A program made the translations under genes and the position numbers. From an uncultured Saprospiraceae bacterium (GTDB lineage Bacteria > Bacteroidota > Bacteroidia > Chitinophagales > Saprospiraceae): 7,247 bases of DNA. The stretch spans positions 1 to 7,247 of the forward strand of contig CALDEO010000038.1 in assembly GCA_937942465.1 (NCBI GenBank). The letters run 5' to 3'. The notes under the pieces are model-generated. The model was not told the origin of the DNA. It ran no database searches and was given only the letters and a program-made list of their open reading frames with translations. This document shows, piece by piece, positions 1 to 6,204 of this stretch; positions within the stretch are counted from its first letter, which is position 1; every line of letters starts with the position of its first letter.

Positions 1-306
1 ACCAAAACACTTGCGCAAGAGTGGGCTGAGTATAACATAAGAGTCAATGCAGTTGCCCCAGGTATCATAGAGTCTTCAGGACTAGACACCTATCCACCAC
101 CGATCAAAGATCATCTAGAGAGTATCAAAAACGCAAACCTCATGAGACGCTTAGGTACTGTAGAGGATGTATCCAATGCCGTTATGTTTTTATCATCGAA
201 ACTATCAAGCTATACAAGTGGTACAACGGTATATGTAGATGGTATGGATCACCTTGCCGGCAATAGAATGGACTTATATCTCGCGTTGAAAAAGATGATG
301 GGATAA
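1..306 (+). CDS. Short-chain dehydrogenase/reductase (SDR), C-terminal part; 5' end outside window
   Basis: The frame is open from base 1 and ends at TAA 304-306, giving the last 101 residues of an SDR oxidoreductase. The visible part begins in the helix after the catalytic YxxxK (TKTLAQEWAEYNIRVNAVAPG). The R-V-N-A-V-A-P-G stretch is the conserved SDR strand and loop at the end of the NAD(P)-binding site. Near the end, RRLGTVEDVSNAVMFLSS followed by SYTSGTTVYVDG is the classical SDR C-terminal signature. The Rossmann GxxxGxG motif and the Ser-Tyr-Lys catalytic residues lie upstream and cannot be checked. The C-terminal tail (DHLAGNRMDLYLALKKMMG) suggests the 2,4-dienoyl-CoA/enoyl-CoA reductase-like or citronellol dehydrogenase-like SDRs of Bacteroidota, but substrate cannot be assigned. 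Family is secure, substrate unknown. No clear terminator follows. Confidence 0.9.
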   Translation, partial: TKTLAQEWAEYNIRVNAVAPGIIESSGLDTYPPPIKDHLESIKNANLMRRLGTVEDVSNAVMFLSSKLSSYTSGTTVYVDGMDHLAGNRMDLYLALKKMMG

Positions 307-440
307 GTAATGGGGTTTCAAGGTTTCGGGGTTTCTTTTTCGCTCTTGCGAGCTTAAGGGGTATCCAAGCTGGATGTGTAAGAAATCGGTGATCGGTTTG
401 GGGTGATCGGTTTTGCAAGGCTAGATGTTCTCGTCAGGTG

Positions 441-480
441 TTTGGGGTACTTAGGAATATTACGTGGGGAGTATCCCAAA
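441..480. repeat. 11-bp inverted repeat (hairpin) of unknown role
   Basis: TTTGGGGTACT (441-451) pairs with AGTATCCCAAA (470-480) over 11 positions with one G-T wobble, around an 18-nt loop. No T-tract follows on either strand, so it does not look like an intrinsic terminator. It could be the remnant of a mobile or palindromic element. Confidence 0.45.
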
Positions 481-523
481 ACCTATTCGGTTCCCACAAC
501 TAGGAACCTATCTAAATCTTACT

Positions 524-555
524 GATCCTGCTATCCTAAAAATCCTAATTCAGAG
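524..555. repeat. ATCCT-rich intergenic repeat, Bacteroidota type
   Basis: Three ATCCT units (525-529, 533-537, 542-546) end in CCTAATTCAGAG. This matches, from memory, the recurrent Bacteroidota intergenic string of the form AATCCTGAAAATCCTGATTCAG, often seen next to GxxExxY or four-helix-bundle genes. No such gene is present here, so this would be an isolated or degraded copy. The family assignment is recollection, not a search. Confidence 0.45.
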
Positions 556-570
556 AAAAGAATATAGCGC

Positions 571-619
571 AAAATAAAAATGGACTTAACCCATCAATAC
601 AGATGAAATTAAGTCCATT
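571..619 (-). terminator. Intrinsic terminator of the minus-strand exported-protein gene
   Basis: Read on the minus strand, AATGGACTTAA (complement of 609-619) pairs perfectly with TTAAGTCCATT (complement of 579-589). The T-rich run TTTTTATTTT follows directly (complement of 571-580). A short inner stem, CATC/GATG (592-595 with 602-605), sits inside the loop. The structure lies 26 bp beyond the stop codon of the gene ending at 645, the expected place for its terminator. Confidence 0.8.
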
Positions 620-644
620 AATTTTAGTAGTGTCGAATGATAAT

Positions 645-1166
645 CTATAAGAACATTGCAAATGTAGCTCCGATCTCAAATAATCCATCATCGCTTGTGG
701 TGATGATACCTAGTGCTGGCTCTAAGGTAATATTGTCAGCAAGGTTGATTGCGTACCCAGCGGATAGGTTGCCGAGAAATGTGGAATCATCTCCAGTACT
801 CAATGTGGCAAGCGAAAGCGATACAGGTACTTTACCAGCGATATAGTATTTGCCACCAACTCCAATGTTGGTAAGAGAGGCACCTTCGCCAGTGATGAGT
901 CCTAGTTTGAACGTTAGTGCAAAATCTTCGGAGAGCATATATCCTCCGTCAAAACCTAGACTAGTGATAGACTCACCATCTCCTGCTAGGATACTCAATC
1001 CTGTGCCTGTCCCAAATCCTCCGACAAGATTATAGCCCGTCTCAATCATAAATCGACCTTTTCTAACAAAGGTGTTGTCATACTGATCATTGGTCTGTGG
1101 TGAGTATTGAGCAGAGAGACTCATTGTAGATAATAGTAAGAAAGTGTAAATTAGTACGTTTTTCAT
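645..1166 (-). CDS. Small exported protein, probable outer-membrane beta-barrel
   Basis: The gene encodes 173 residues. Residues 1-19 form a signal peptide (K2, hydrophobic stretch V4-L12, then SLSA) with likely cleavage before Q20, the common Bacteroidota SAQ form. The mature part alternates short amphipathic, Gly-rich stretches: FMIETGYNLVGGFGTG, SLGFDGGYMLSEDFALTFKLGL, NIGVGGKYYIAGKVPVSLSLA, NLSAGYAINLADNITLEPALGI, and a C-terminal FEIGATFAMFL. This pattern of about eight beta strands, ending with an aromatic two residues from the C-terminus of the chain (F172-L173), fits a small OmpW/porin-like barrel. No catalytic motif or specific family signature was recognised. It is transcribed alone, divergently from the TerC-led cluster, and has its own terminator at 571-619. 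Function unknown. The exported nature is firm; the barrel fold is inferred from the strand pattern. Confidence 0.8.
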   Translation of the reverse strand: MKNVLIYTFLLLSTMSLSAQYSPQTNDQYDNTFVRKGRFMIETGYNLVGGFGTGTGLSILAGDGESITSLGFDGGYMLSEDFALTFKLGLITGEGASLTNIGVGGKYYIAGKVPVSLSLATLSTGDDSTFLGNLSAGYAINLADNITLEPALGIITTSDDGLFEIGATFAMFL

Positions 1167-1347
1167 AACATTGTTTTTAATTGGATAATACTCTCAAAGT
1201 AGTGAATTCTTCAAAAGAACTTTCTGTTAGATTTTAAAATTATAATCAACTTAACGATTTGTGTCCAAAATCTGATTGAAATGTTAACATTATCAAGACA
1301 GATCGCATACTAGGCGTAAAAGCAACATCAATTCTTTAAAATTCTTG

Positions 1348-1355
1348 TACTTTCG
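1348..1355 (+). promoter_or_regulatory. Candidate Bacteroidota -7 promoter element
   Basis: TACTTTCG matches the Bacteroidota sigma-A -7 consensus TAnnTTTG at five of six fixed positions. It lies 20 bp before the ATG at 1376, which would leave a leader of roughly 10-15 nt. I see no TTG at the expected -33 distance, so support is partial. It is the only plausible promoter immediately upstream of the five-gene cluster. Confidence 0.4.
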
Positions 1356-1375
1356 CATCATACAAATAAAAGATT

Positions 1376-2227
1376 ATGACGCTTTTTACTTTGATGGAAT
1401 TTCCTGACTTTATGAGTTCGGCTGTGTGGTTGAGTTTATTGACATTGACTTTCTTAGAGATTGTACTTGGAGTAGACAATATATTATTCATTTCGATAGT
1501 CTCTGGTAGATTACCTAAGGAGCACCAAGCTAAAGCTACCAATATCGGTCTAATCCTAGCGATGGGCTTGAGGATTGTACTTTTATTGGGTATCTCAGTA
1601 TTGATTGCAATGGAGGAGCCATGGTTTAGTATTCATTGGGGTTGGTTAGAGGCAGGTTTTTCTGGGCAAAGCTTGATATTGATTGCTGGAGGTGTTTTTC
1701 TGTTATATAAAAGTGTATCGGAGATACATGAAAAACTAGAAGGAGAAAACCATGCAGAAGGTGGTGGAAAAGGAAAGAAGTTAAGCTTTAACGGGGCTAT
1801 ACTACAGATCACGTTGATCAATATTGTATTTTCATTTGACTCTATATTAACTGCTGTAGGTATGACCAATGGTGTCGAAGGAGCCTTGGTAATTATGATC
1901 ATCGCCGTTGTTTTTTCAGTGGTTATTATGATGTTATTTGCAGTGCCCGTTGGGCGATTTGTTAATAAGCATCCAACACTACAGATGTTAGGATTGTCAT
2001 TTTTAATTTTAATAGGATTCATGCTTATCATCGAAGGTGGGCACCTAGCACATCTATCGTTCTTTGGATCTGAGATAGGGATGGTTCCTAAAGGGTACTT
2101 GTACTTTGCAATAGCATTCTCATTATTAGTAGAGTTCTTAAACTTGAAACTTAGAAAGAAAAGTAAGCCAGTACAACTACACGGTGCATCACAAGAGGCT
2201 AAAGAGGCTGGTATGTATGAGGAGTAG
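1376..2227 (+). CDS. TerC/Alx-family integral membrane protein, probable manganese (metal) exporter
   Basis: This 283-residue, very hydrophobic protein has about seven membrane segments (approximately residues 16-42, 55-79, 95-111, 137-160, 168-192, 202-222, 240-257). The two hallmark acidic motifs of the TerC (LysE-superfamily) fold are present: E28-I-V-L-G-V-D34-N35 in the first helix and F-S-F-D155-S in the fourth. A charged, Gly/His-containing loop lies between helices 3 and 4 (KLEGENHAEGGGKGKK), and the C-terminus is hydrophilic and probably cytoplasmic. Characterised relatives (E. coli Alx, Bacillus MeeF/MeeY) export Mn2+ or supply metal to secreted enzymes. Tellurite resistance, the source of the name, is not implied. 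The ATG at 1376 is used; ATG 1394 (M7) is a possible alternative. The gene leads the cluster and its 3' end overlaps apbE by 11 bp. Family certain, transported metal inferred. Confidence 0.9.
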   Translation: MTLFTLMEFPDFMSSAVWLSLLTLTFLEIVLGVDNILFISIVSGRLPKEHQAKATNIGLILAMGLRIVLLLGISVLIAMEEPWFSIHWGWLEAGFSGQSLILIAGGVFLLYKSVSEIHEKLEGENHAEGGGKGKKLSFNGAILQITLINIVFSFDSILTAVGMTNGVEGALVIMIIAVVFSVVIMMLFAVPVGRFVNKHPTLQMLGLSFLILIGFMLIIEGGHLAHLSFFGSEIGMVPKGYLYFAIAFSLLVEFLNLKLRKKSKPVQLHGASQEAKEAGMYEE

Positions 2228-3242
2228 TATCTGGGCAATTTGTATTTTGTTATTGTGTTCCTGCGGATCAGATAAAGTATTGACAGACAGTCAGTACCTT
2301 ACTATTGAAGGGCAGACGATGGGTACCTACTATGTTGTCAAGTACCAAGGGGCTATCGAATATAAAAATGAAATAGACTCTATCTTGTATGAGGTCAATG
2401 ATCAACTATCGACCTACATAGATACAAGCCTTATTTCTATTTTCAATACCCAAGGACCAATATCATTCTCCGTAAGGGAAGGTCAATATCTAGTGGATAA
2501 TATCAGAATAGCCGATAGTATATATCAAGTATCTGATGGCTACTATGACCCTACGGTTATGCCACTCGTCAACTATTGGGGATTTGGATATGAAGGAAGA
2601 ACTAAAATCACCCAAGTAGATACAAGTAAGGTCTCGGCTATGTTGCCACTCATAGGATATGATCAAATACATTTGACGGAAGTCAATAACGAGTATACCT
2701 TGTCTAAAAAGGAGCAAGAAGCAGAAATAGACTATAGCGCTAGTGCCAAAGGGTATGGTGTAGATGCTATAGCTGACTACCTCAAAAGTCAAGGAGTCAA
2801 TAATGTAATGGTAGATATCGGTGGAGAGCAGGTCCTCTATGGTCACAATGCCAAAGGGAGTCCTTGGTCGATAGGCATCAATAGACCTACAGAAAATGCA
2901 TCATACGCTGATATAGCACTGATCATAGCATCAGACAATGTTGCAATAGCAAGCTCTGGCAACTATCGCAATTTTTATGAAGTAGGAGGTAAGAAGTATA
3001 GTCATACGATCAATCCTAAAACAGGTTTTCCCGAGCGGTCCAATGTACTAGGAGTGACCGTAGTAGCACCACAATGTGCATATGCCGATGGGTATGCGAC
3101 TGCTTGTATGGTCTTGGGATTGGATAAAGGAATGAAAATGATAGAGAGCCTCCCTAATGTGGAAGCTGCTTTTTTTTATAATGAAAATGAGAAGTTGGCA
3201 ACCAAAATGTCTTCTGACTTTAAGAAATATATTAAACAATAA
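2217..3242 (+). CDS. apbE: FAD:protein FMN transferase ApbE, lipoprotein
   Basis: ApbE attaches FMN from FAD covalently to Thr/Ser of partner proteins (such as NqrC/RnfG) on the outer face of the inner membrane; it needs Mg2+. I use ATG 2217, giving 341 residues, because it places a lipoprotein signal right at the N-terminus: a short hydrophobic stretch, then L-C-S-C16-G. An in-frame ATG at 2184 would add 11 basic residues and bury more of terC. Family motifs occur in order: GQTMGTYY (32-39), DPTVMPLVNYWGFG (111-124), SASAKGYGVD (K178), VDIGGE (199-204), SHTINPKTGFP (262-272) and ADGYATA, whose D291 is the expected metal ligand. Length is normal for the family. It overlaps terC by 11 bp, suggesting translational coupling, and the next gene starts 3 bp after its stop. 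No flavinylation target (NQR/RNF or FMN-binding domain) is in the window. Confidence 0.95.
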   Translation: MRSSIWAICILLLCSCGSDKVLTDSQYLTIEGQTMGTYYVVKYQGAIEYKNEIDSILYEVNDQLSTYIDTSLISIFNTQGPISFSVREGQYLVDNIRIADSIYQVSDGYYDPTVMPLVNYWGFGYEGRTKITQVDTSKVSAMLPLIGYDQIHLTEVNNEYTLSKKEQEAEIDYSASAKGYGVDAIADYLKSQGVNNVMVDIGGEQVLYGHNAKGSPWSIGINRPTENASYADIALIIASDNVAIASSGNYRNFYEVGGKKYSHTINPKTGFPERSNVLGVTVVAPQCAYADGYATACMVLGLDKGMKMIESLPNVEAAFFYNENEKLATKMSSDFKKYIKQ

Positions 3243-3245
3243 CAA

Positions 3246-4076
3246 ATGCAGGAATTTGATTTTAATCTAGATAAAGACATCGTATTTTTTGATATCGAAG
3301 CGACTGGCTTGAACGTATTAAGAGATCGTATCATGCAGATTGCATTGATCAAGTATCAAAAAGACAACCCAAAACCATTAAAATTGGTCCTAATGGTCAA
3401 TCCAGGTATGCCGATCGCTCCAGATGCATTTGCCGTACATGGTATCAGTGCAGAGATGGTCAAGAATGAGCCGTTATTTGCTCAAGTAGCAGATCAGTTG
3501 TGGGACTTTATAGGCAATGCAGATTTGTCAGGATACAATCTTAATCGTTTCGACGTTCCTATGTTGATGGAGGAGTTTGCAAGAGCTGGTAAAGAGTTTG
3601 ATATCAGCAATAGACGAATCATTGATGTACAACGTATTTTCTATAAGATGGAGCCACGGACTTTGTCAGCAGCATACAAGTTTTACTGCGACAAAAAACT
3701 TGAAGGAGCACATGATGCATTAGTTGATGTAGAAGCAACTATTGGAGTGCTTAAAGGGCAGATCAATATGTATAACCAGCGTGACTTTGAGGATAGAGAC
3801 GGTAATATCACAAAAGCACCAGTACAAAACGATATGGCATCATTGGAGGCATTTACCAATGACCTTAATACAGTAGATGTCACTCAGAGGCTTAAGTACG
3901 ATCACAATAGGGAGATCATATTTAACTTTGGTAAATACTCAGGTCAGAAGGTAGTAGATGTCCTAGCCAAGGACAAAAACTATTATAATTGGATCATGGA
4001 GAAAGAATTTTCTTCTCAAGTAAAACAAATCATCAAAAAGCTCGTAAAAGAGAATGCGAAAGATAATAACGCTTAA
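3246..4076 (+). CDS. DEDDh-family 3'-5' exonuclease with ExoX-like C-terminal domain
   Basis: This cytoplasmic protein of 276 residues is related to the DnaQ/epsilon proofreading fold. All five DEDDh residues are visible: D16 and E18 in FFDIEATGL (ExoI), D103 in GYNLNRFDVPML (ExoII), and H156 and D161 in the H-D-A-L-V-D stretch (ExoIII). It should therefore be an active metal-dependent 3'-5' nuclease on DNA or RNA. After a linker, residues 226-251 (FNFGKYSGQKVVDVL... YYNWIM) match the small C-terminal domain seen in ExoX-type exonucleases. There is no polymerase domain, so it is a free-standing enzyme, probably in repair or RNA/DNA end trimming. It starts 3 bp after apbE and its end overlaps the next gene by 23 bp. 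Only A-rich sequence, no Shine-Dalgarno, precedes the ATG. Family sure, substrate unknown. Confidence 0.92.
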   Translation: MQEFDFNLDKDIVFFDIEATGLNVLRDRIMQIALIKYQKDNPKPLKLVLMVNPGMPIAPDAFAVHGISAEMVKNEPLFAQVADQLWDFIGNADLSGYNLNRFDVPMLMEEFARAGKEFDISNRRIIDVQRIFYKMEPRTLSAAYKFYCDKKLEGAHDALVDVEATIGVLKGQINMYNQRDFEDRDGNITKAPVQNDMASLEAFTNDLNTVDVTQRLKYDHNREIIFNFGKYSGQKVVDVLAKDKNYYNWIMEKEFSSQVKQIIKKLVKENAKDNNA

Positions 4077-4869
4077 TATATTATTGATCATATGCCTCTC
4101 CATAGCCTCTTGCTATGAGCCTGAGGAAGGATGTCTAGATGTGTTGTCTAGCAACTACAGTATCGATGCAGATAGTGCTTGCGAGGATTGTTGTGTATAT
4201 CCGTCTTTGTCCATACGAGTAAGGCAGCAATATGATACTTTATCTGTATCAAAATTAGATACATTTACTAATTCGATCGGTCAGGACATTGTATTTCACA
4301 ATCTTGAGATACTGGCGCATGACTTCAAGATGGTGTCAGTGTCAGATCAAGTCATTGCAGTCTCAGACTCGATCGATGTGTCATCGACTATAGATGGGGT
4401 AGAGGTGCAATCCAAGGTGCCAGACGATGTTATATTTATTAGACCTACAAGGTTTAGTTATGCGCTGGGGCAGTTTACTTATCCTGATACGTACAAGTCG
4501 ATATCTATGCAAGTAGGCTTATCTGATACGTTAAACTATGTTGATAGATCGGAGCTCGATAGTGAGGATGTACTCAATGTCGAGGCTGACACATTATATA
4601 TATCTGAGACAGCAGGATTTGTATTCGCAAGATTAGAAGTGCAGACCGACCCTACTGATAGTATGAGTTTAGTCACCTATGATTTATATGGTGATAATGT
4701 AAACTATTCACATCATTGGAATATTGATACTACATATGTCAGAGGTAATGATATCGAGGTAGAGTTACTTATGGATTACAAAGATTGGTTGTTTGATATC
4801 GACTGGTCTATGGAAGAACAAGCTGTTTTGTCTGCTTTAGAGCTTCAGTTTGGGAGTTTGTTCCAGTAA
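4054..4869 (+). CDS. Lipoprotein resembling MbnP (partner of the adjacent diheme enzyme)
   Basis: The gene encodes 271 residues. A lipoprotein signal (basic MRK, hydrophobic L7-I17, lipobox I-A-S-C20) indicates export and anchoring. Residues 26-50 form a Cys-rich segment, G-C27-L-D ... N-Y ... C43-E-D-C46-C47-V-Y-P, like the GCxDxxAxNYxxxA...CxY motif common in Bacteroidota secreted proteins. The rest is predicted beta-rich. It includes a stretch FSYALGQFTYPDTYKSIS, then VGLSDTLN, then GFVFARLE, that matches the general pattern of MbnP-like lipoproteins. Methanotroph MbnP binds copper after its partner MbnH oxidises a Trp to kynurenine. Trp residues here are W222 (in SHHWNID), W245 and W251. 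The neighbour 30 bp downstream is an MbnH-like diheme protein, which supports the call more than sequence alone. It starts inside the exonuclease gene (23-bp overlap). Lipoprotein is firm; MbnP relationship is moderate; copper binding is inferred. Confidence 0.7.
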   Translation: MRKIITLNILLIICLSIASCYEPEEGCLDVLSSNYSIDADSACEDCCVYPSLSIRVRQQYDTLSVSKLDTFTNSIGQDIVFHNLEILAHDFKMVSVSDQVIAVSDSIDVSSTIDGVEVQSKVPDDVIFIRPTRFSYALGQFTYPDTYKSISMQVGLSDTLNYVDRSELDSEDVLNVEADTLYISETAGFVFARLEVQTDPTDSMSLVTYDLYGDNVNYSHHWNIDTTYVRGNDIEVELLMDYKDWLFDIDWSMEEQAVLSALELQFGSLFQ

Positions 4870-4899
4870 TAACTTGTAAAATGGTTTAATTTCGAGAAT

Positions 4900-6006
4900 A
4901 TGAGAGAAGCATTAAAATTTGGTCCATTCGTAGTGTTATTGCTTATCGTCACGCTAGTATCGTGTAAAGATGAGCCAGCGCCTGTAGTTACGATACCTGA
5001 TTATATAGCGACTCCATATGACATAGTTGTGCCTATGGGTTTTCCGAGACCCTCATCTCCTGATGATAATTTGACAACAGTAGAAGGAGTAGAATTAGGT
5101 CGACATTTATTTTTTGATAAGCGATTATCTGCAGACAATTCGATGGCATGTGCTAGTTGTCATTTACCGAGGTTTGCATTTACAGATCAGTTAGCTGTGA
5201 GTACGGGTATCGATGGGGTAGCAGGGACTAAGAGTGCCATGAGTTTGATGGATATTGGATTTACCTTCAGCGGATTATTCTGGGATGGTAGAGTGATGAC
5301 ATTGGAGGAGCAAGCATTGATGCCTGTAGAAGATCCGATCGAGATGCACAATACTTGGGTCGATGTATTGGAGATGGTAGCTGAGGATGATACCTATCCT
5401 GAATTATTTAGAAAAGCTTTTAACATCAAGGACCCTACTCAGATCACTAAGGAAGATGCTGCCAAAGCAATGGCGCAATATGAGCGAGCGATTGTCAGCA
5501 GTGGTGAAGCCAAGTATGATAAAGTATTACAAGGAAAAGATATTTTTACAGATCAAGAGTTGGTAGGTTTTGACTTGTTTTTTGATGATGCTGACCCGTT
5601 GATTCCAGATGGTGAGTGTGGGCATTGTCATAATGCACCGACATTTACATCAGATGAATTCTTTAATAATGGATTGCAACTGGCTCTCACACTAGATGAT
5701 TTTGAGGATATAGGACATGGTGCCGTCTCTGGTAACAATGTAGATTATGGCAAGTTTAGAGCTACTACCTTACGGAATATAGAATTTACAGCTCCATATA
5801 TGCATGATGGTAGATTTGCTACTTTAGAAGAGGTCATGGATCATTATGCATCAGGGGGACATTTCTCTCCAACAAGAGACCCTTTAATGAGTCAATTAGC
5901 TACTGCAGTTATATCTGAAGAGCACAAACAAGCATTAATTGCATTCCTAAAAACACTTTCTGACCCCGATTTAGAAGAAAATCCACTTTTTTTAGACCCT
6001 TTTTAA
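4900..6006 (+). CDS. Diheme c-type cytochrome peroxidase-family lipoprotein, MbnH/MauG-like
   Basis: The gene encodes 368 residues with a lipoprotein signal (L-V-S-C22). Two heme-c sites are present: C84-A-S-C87-H88 and C240-G-H-C243-H244. Other family marks are ELGRHLFFDKRLS (65-77), FWDGR (127-131, W128 being the inter-heme Trp), PVEDPIEM (142-149), and APYMHDGRFATLEEVMDHY (298-316). Aligned by eye to bacterial cytochrome c peroxidases, Y316 falls where those enzymes have the Met ligand of the electron-transfer heme. MauG and MbnH have Tyr there and use a bis-Fe(IV) state to oxidise Trp on a partner protein. The residues after the lipid Cys, K-D-E, resemble the K-(D/E)2 surface-export signal of Bacteroidota lipoproteins. 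It follows the MbnP-like gene by 30 bp and is the last gene of the cluster. The diheme peroxidase family is certain; MbnH-type activity is inferred. Confidence 0.92.
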   Translation: MREALKFGPFVVLLLIVTLVSCKDEPAPVVTIPDYIATPYDIVVPMGFPRPSSPDDNLTTVEGVELGRHLFFDKRLSADNSMACASCHLPRFAFTDQLAVSTGIDGVAGTKSAMSLMDIGFTFSGLFWDGRVMTLEEQALMPVEDPIEMHNTWVDVLEMVAEDDTYPELFRKAFNIKDPTQITKEDAAKAMAQYERAIVSSGEAKYDKVLQGKDIFTDQELVGFDLFFDDADPLIPDGECGHCHNAPTFTSDEFFNNGLQLALTLDDFEDIGHGAVSGNNVDYGKFRATTLRNIEFTAPYMHDGRFATLEEVMDHYASGGHFSPTRDPLMSQLATAVISEEHKQALIAFLKTLSDPDLEENPLFLDPF

Positions 6007-6010
6007 AAAT

Positions 6011-6040
6011 AAATATTCTCTTTTTTGAGAAGTATTTTAG
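6011..6040 (+). terminator. Weak AT-rich hairpin after the diheme enzyme gene
   Basis: AAATATTCTC (6011-6020) pairs with GAGAAGTATTT (6027-6037) with one bulged G around a six-T loop, followed by a short T/A-rich run. It starts just after the TAA at 6004-6006. The stem is almost all A-T except two C-G pairs, so termination strength is doubtful. It is the only hairpin found directly after the cluster. Confidence 0.4.
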
Positions 6041-6204
6041 ATAAAAATAGAATAAAATATAAGTTTTTAAGTGTTGTGATTTTGTTAGATTATTGATAAT
6101 CAATGATTTATTGGTATTTAAAATAACACATTATAAAAATAAATATATAATTACAACTAGTTTTTGTCCTTGTTTGACCCGATTTATATTCCGAATATTA
6201 CATT

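Larger units (their letters stand above)
307..570. other. Gene-free spacer with short direct and inverted repeats
   Basis: I see no credible gene on either strand in this stretch. It contains three GGTTTC units at 8-bp spacing (314-319, 322-327, 330-335). Two identical copies of GGTGATCGGTTT lie 14 bp apart (388-399, 402-413). There is a hairpin at 441-480, a smaller inverted repeat GGTTCC/GGAACC (489-494 with 503-508), and an ATCCT-rich repeat at 524-555. G-rich, T-rich runs of this kind are typical of decayed or repeat-derived intergenic DNA. No U-tract hairpin marks the end of the upstream SDR gene. Confidence 0.6.

Noticed and set aside
334..355. Terminator for the SDR gene at GCTCTTGCGAGC
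   Set aside because: The stem is only four base pairs and no T-tract follows it on the plus strand.
182..418. Minus-strand open frame of 78 codons across the SDR end and the repeat spacer
   Set aside because: It overlaps the secure SDR coding end and repeat DNA; its composition is low-information and it has no signal or domain.
1195..1201. Minus-strand promoter TACTTTG for the exported-protein gene
   Set aside because: It has one base instead of two between TA and TTTG, and no TTG partner at the proper distance.
2184..2219. Upstream ATG 2184 as the apbE start
   Set aside because: It would add a basic 11-residue tail before a perfect lipoprotein signal and lengthen the overlap with terC; ATG 2217 fits far better.
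1633..2238. Long open frame antisense to the TerC gene
   Set aside because: It mirrors the hydrophobic codons of a well-supported TerC gene, has no recognisable domain, and lacks sensible spacing to any neighbour.
2490..2846. Minus-strand open frame inside apbE
   Set aside because: It is the antisense shadow of apbE, whose motifs are all intact on the plus strand.
4887..4894. TAATTTCG as a separate promoter for the diheme gene
   Set aside because: It resembles the -7 element but lies only 5 bp before the ATG and has no TTG at the -33 distance; co-transcription with the upstream gene is more likely.
5909..6103. Minus-strand open frame at the end of the diheme gene
   Set aside because: It is a Lys/Phe/Ile-rich translation of AT-rich DNA and overlaps the end of a confirmed gene.
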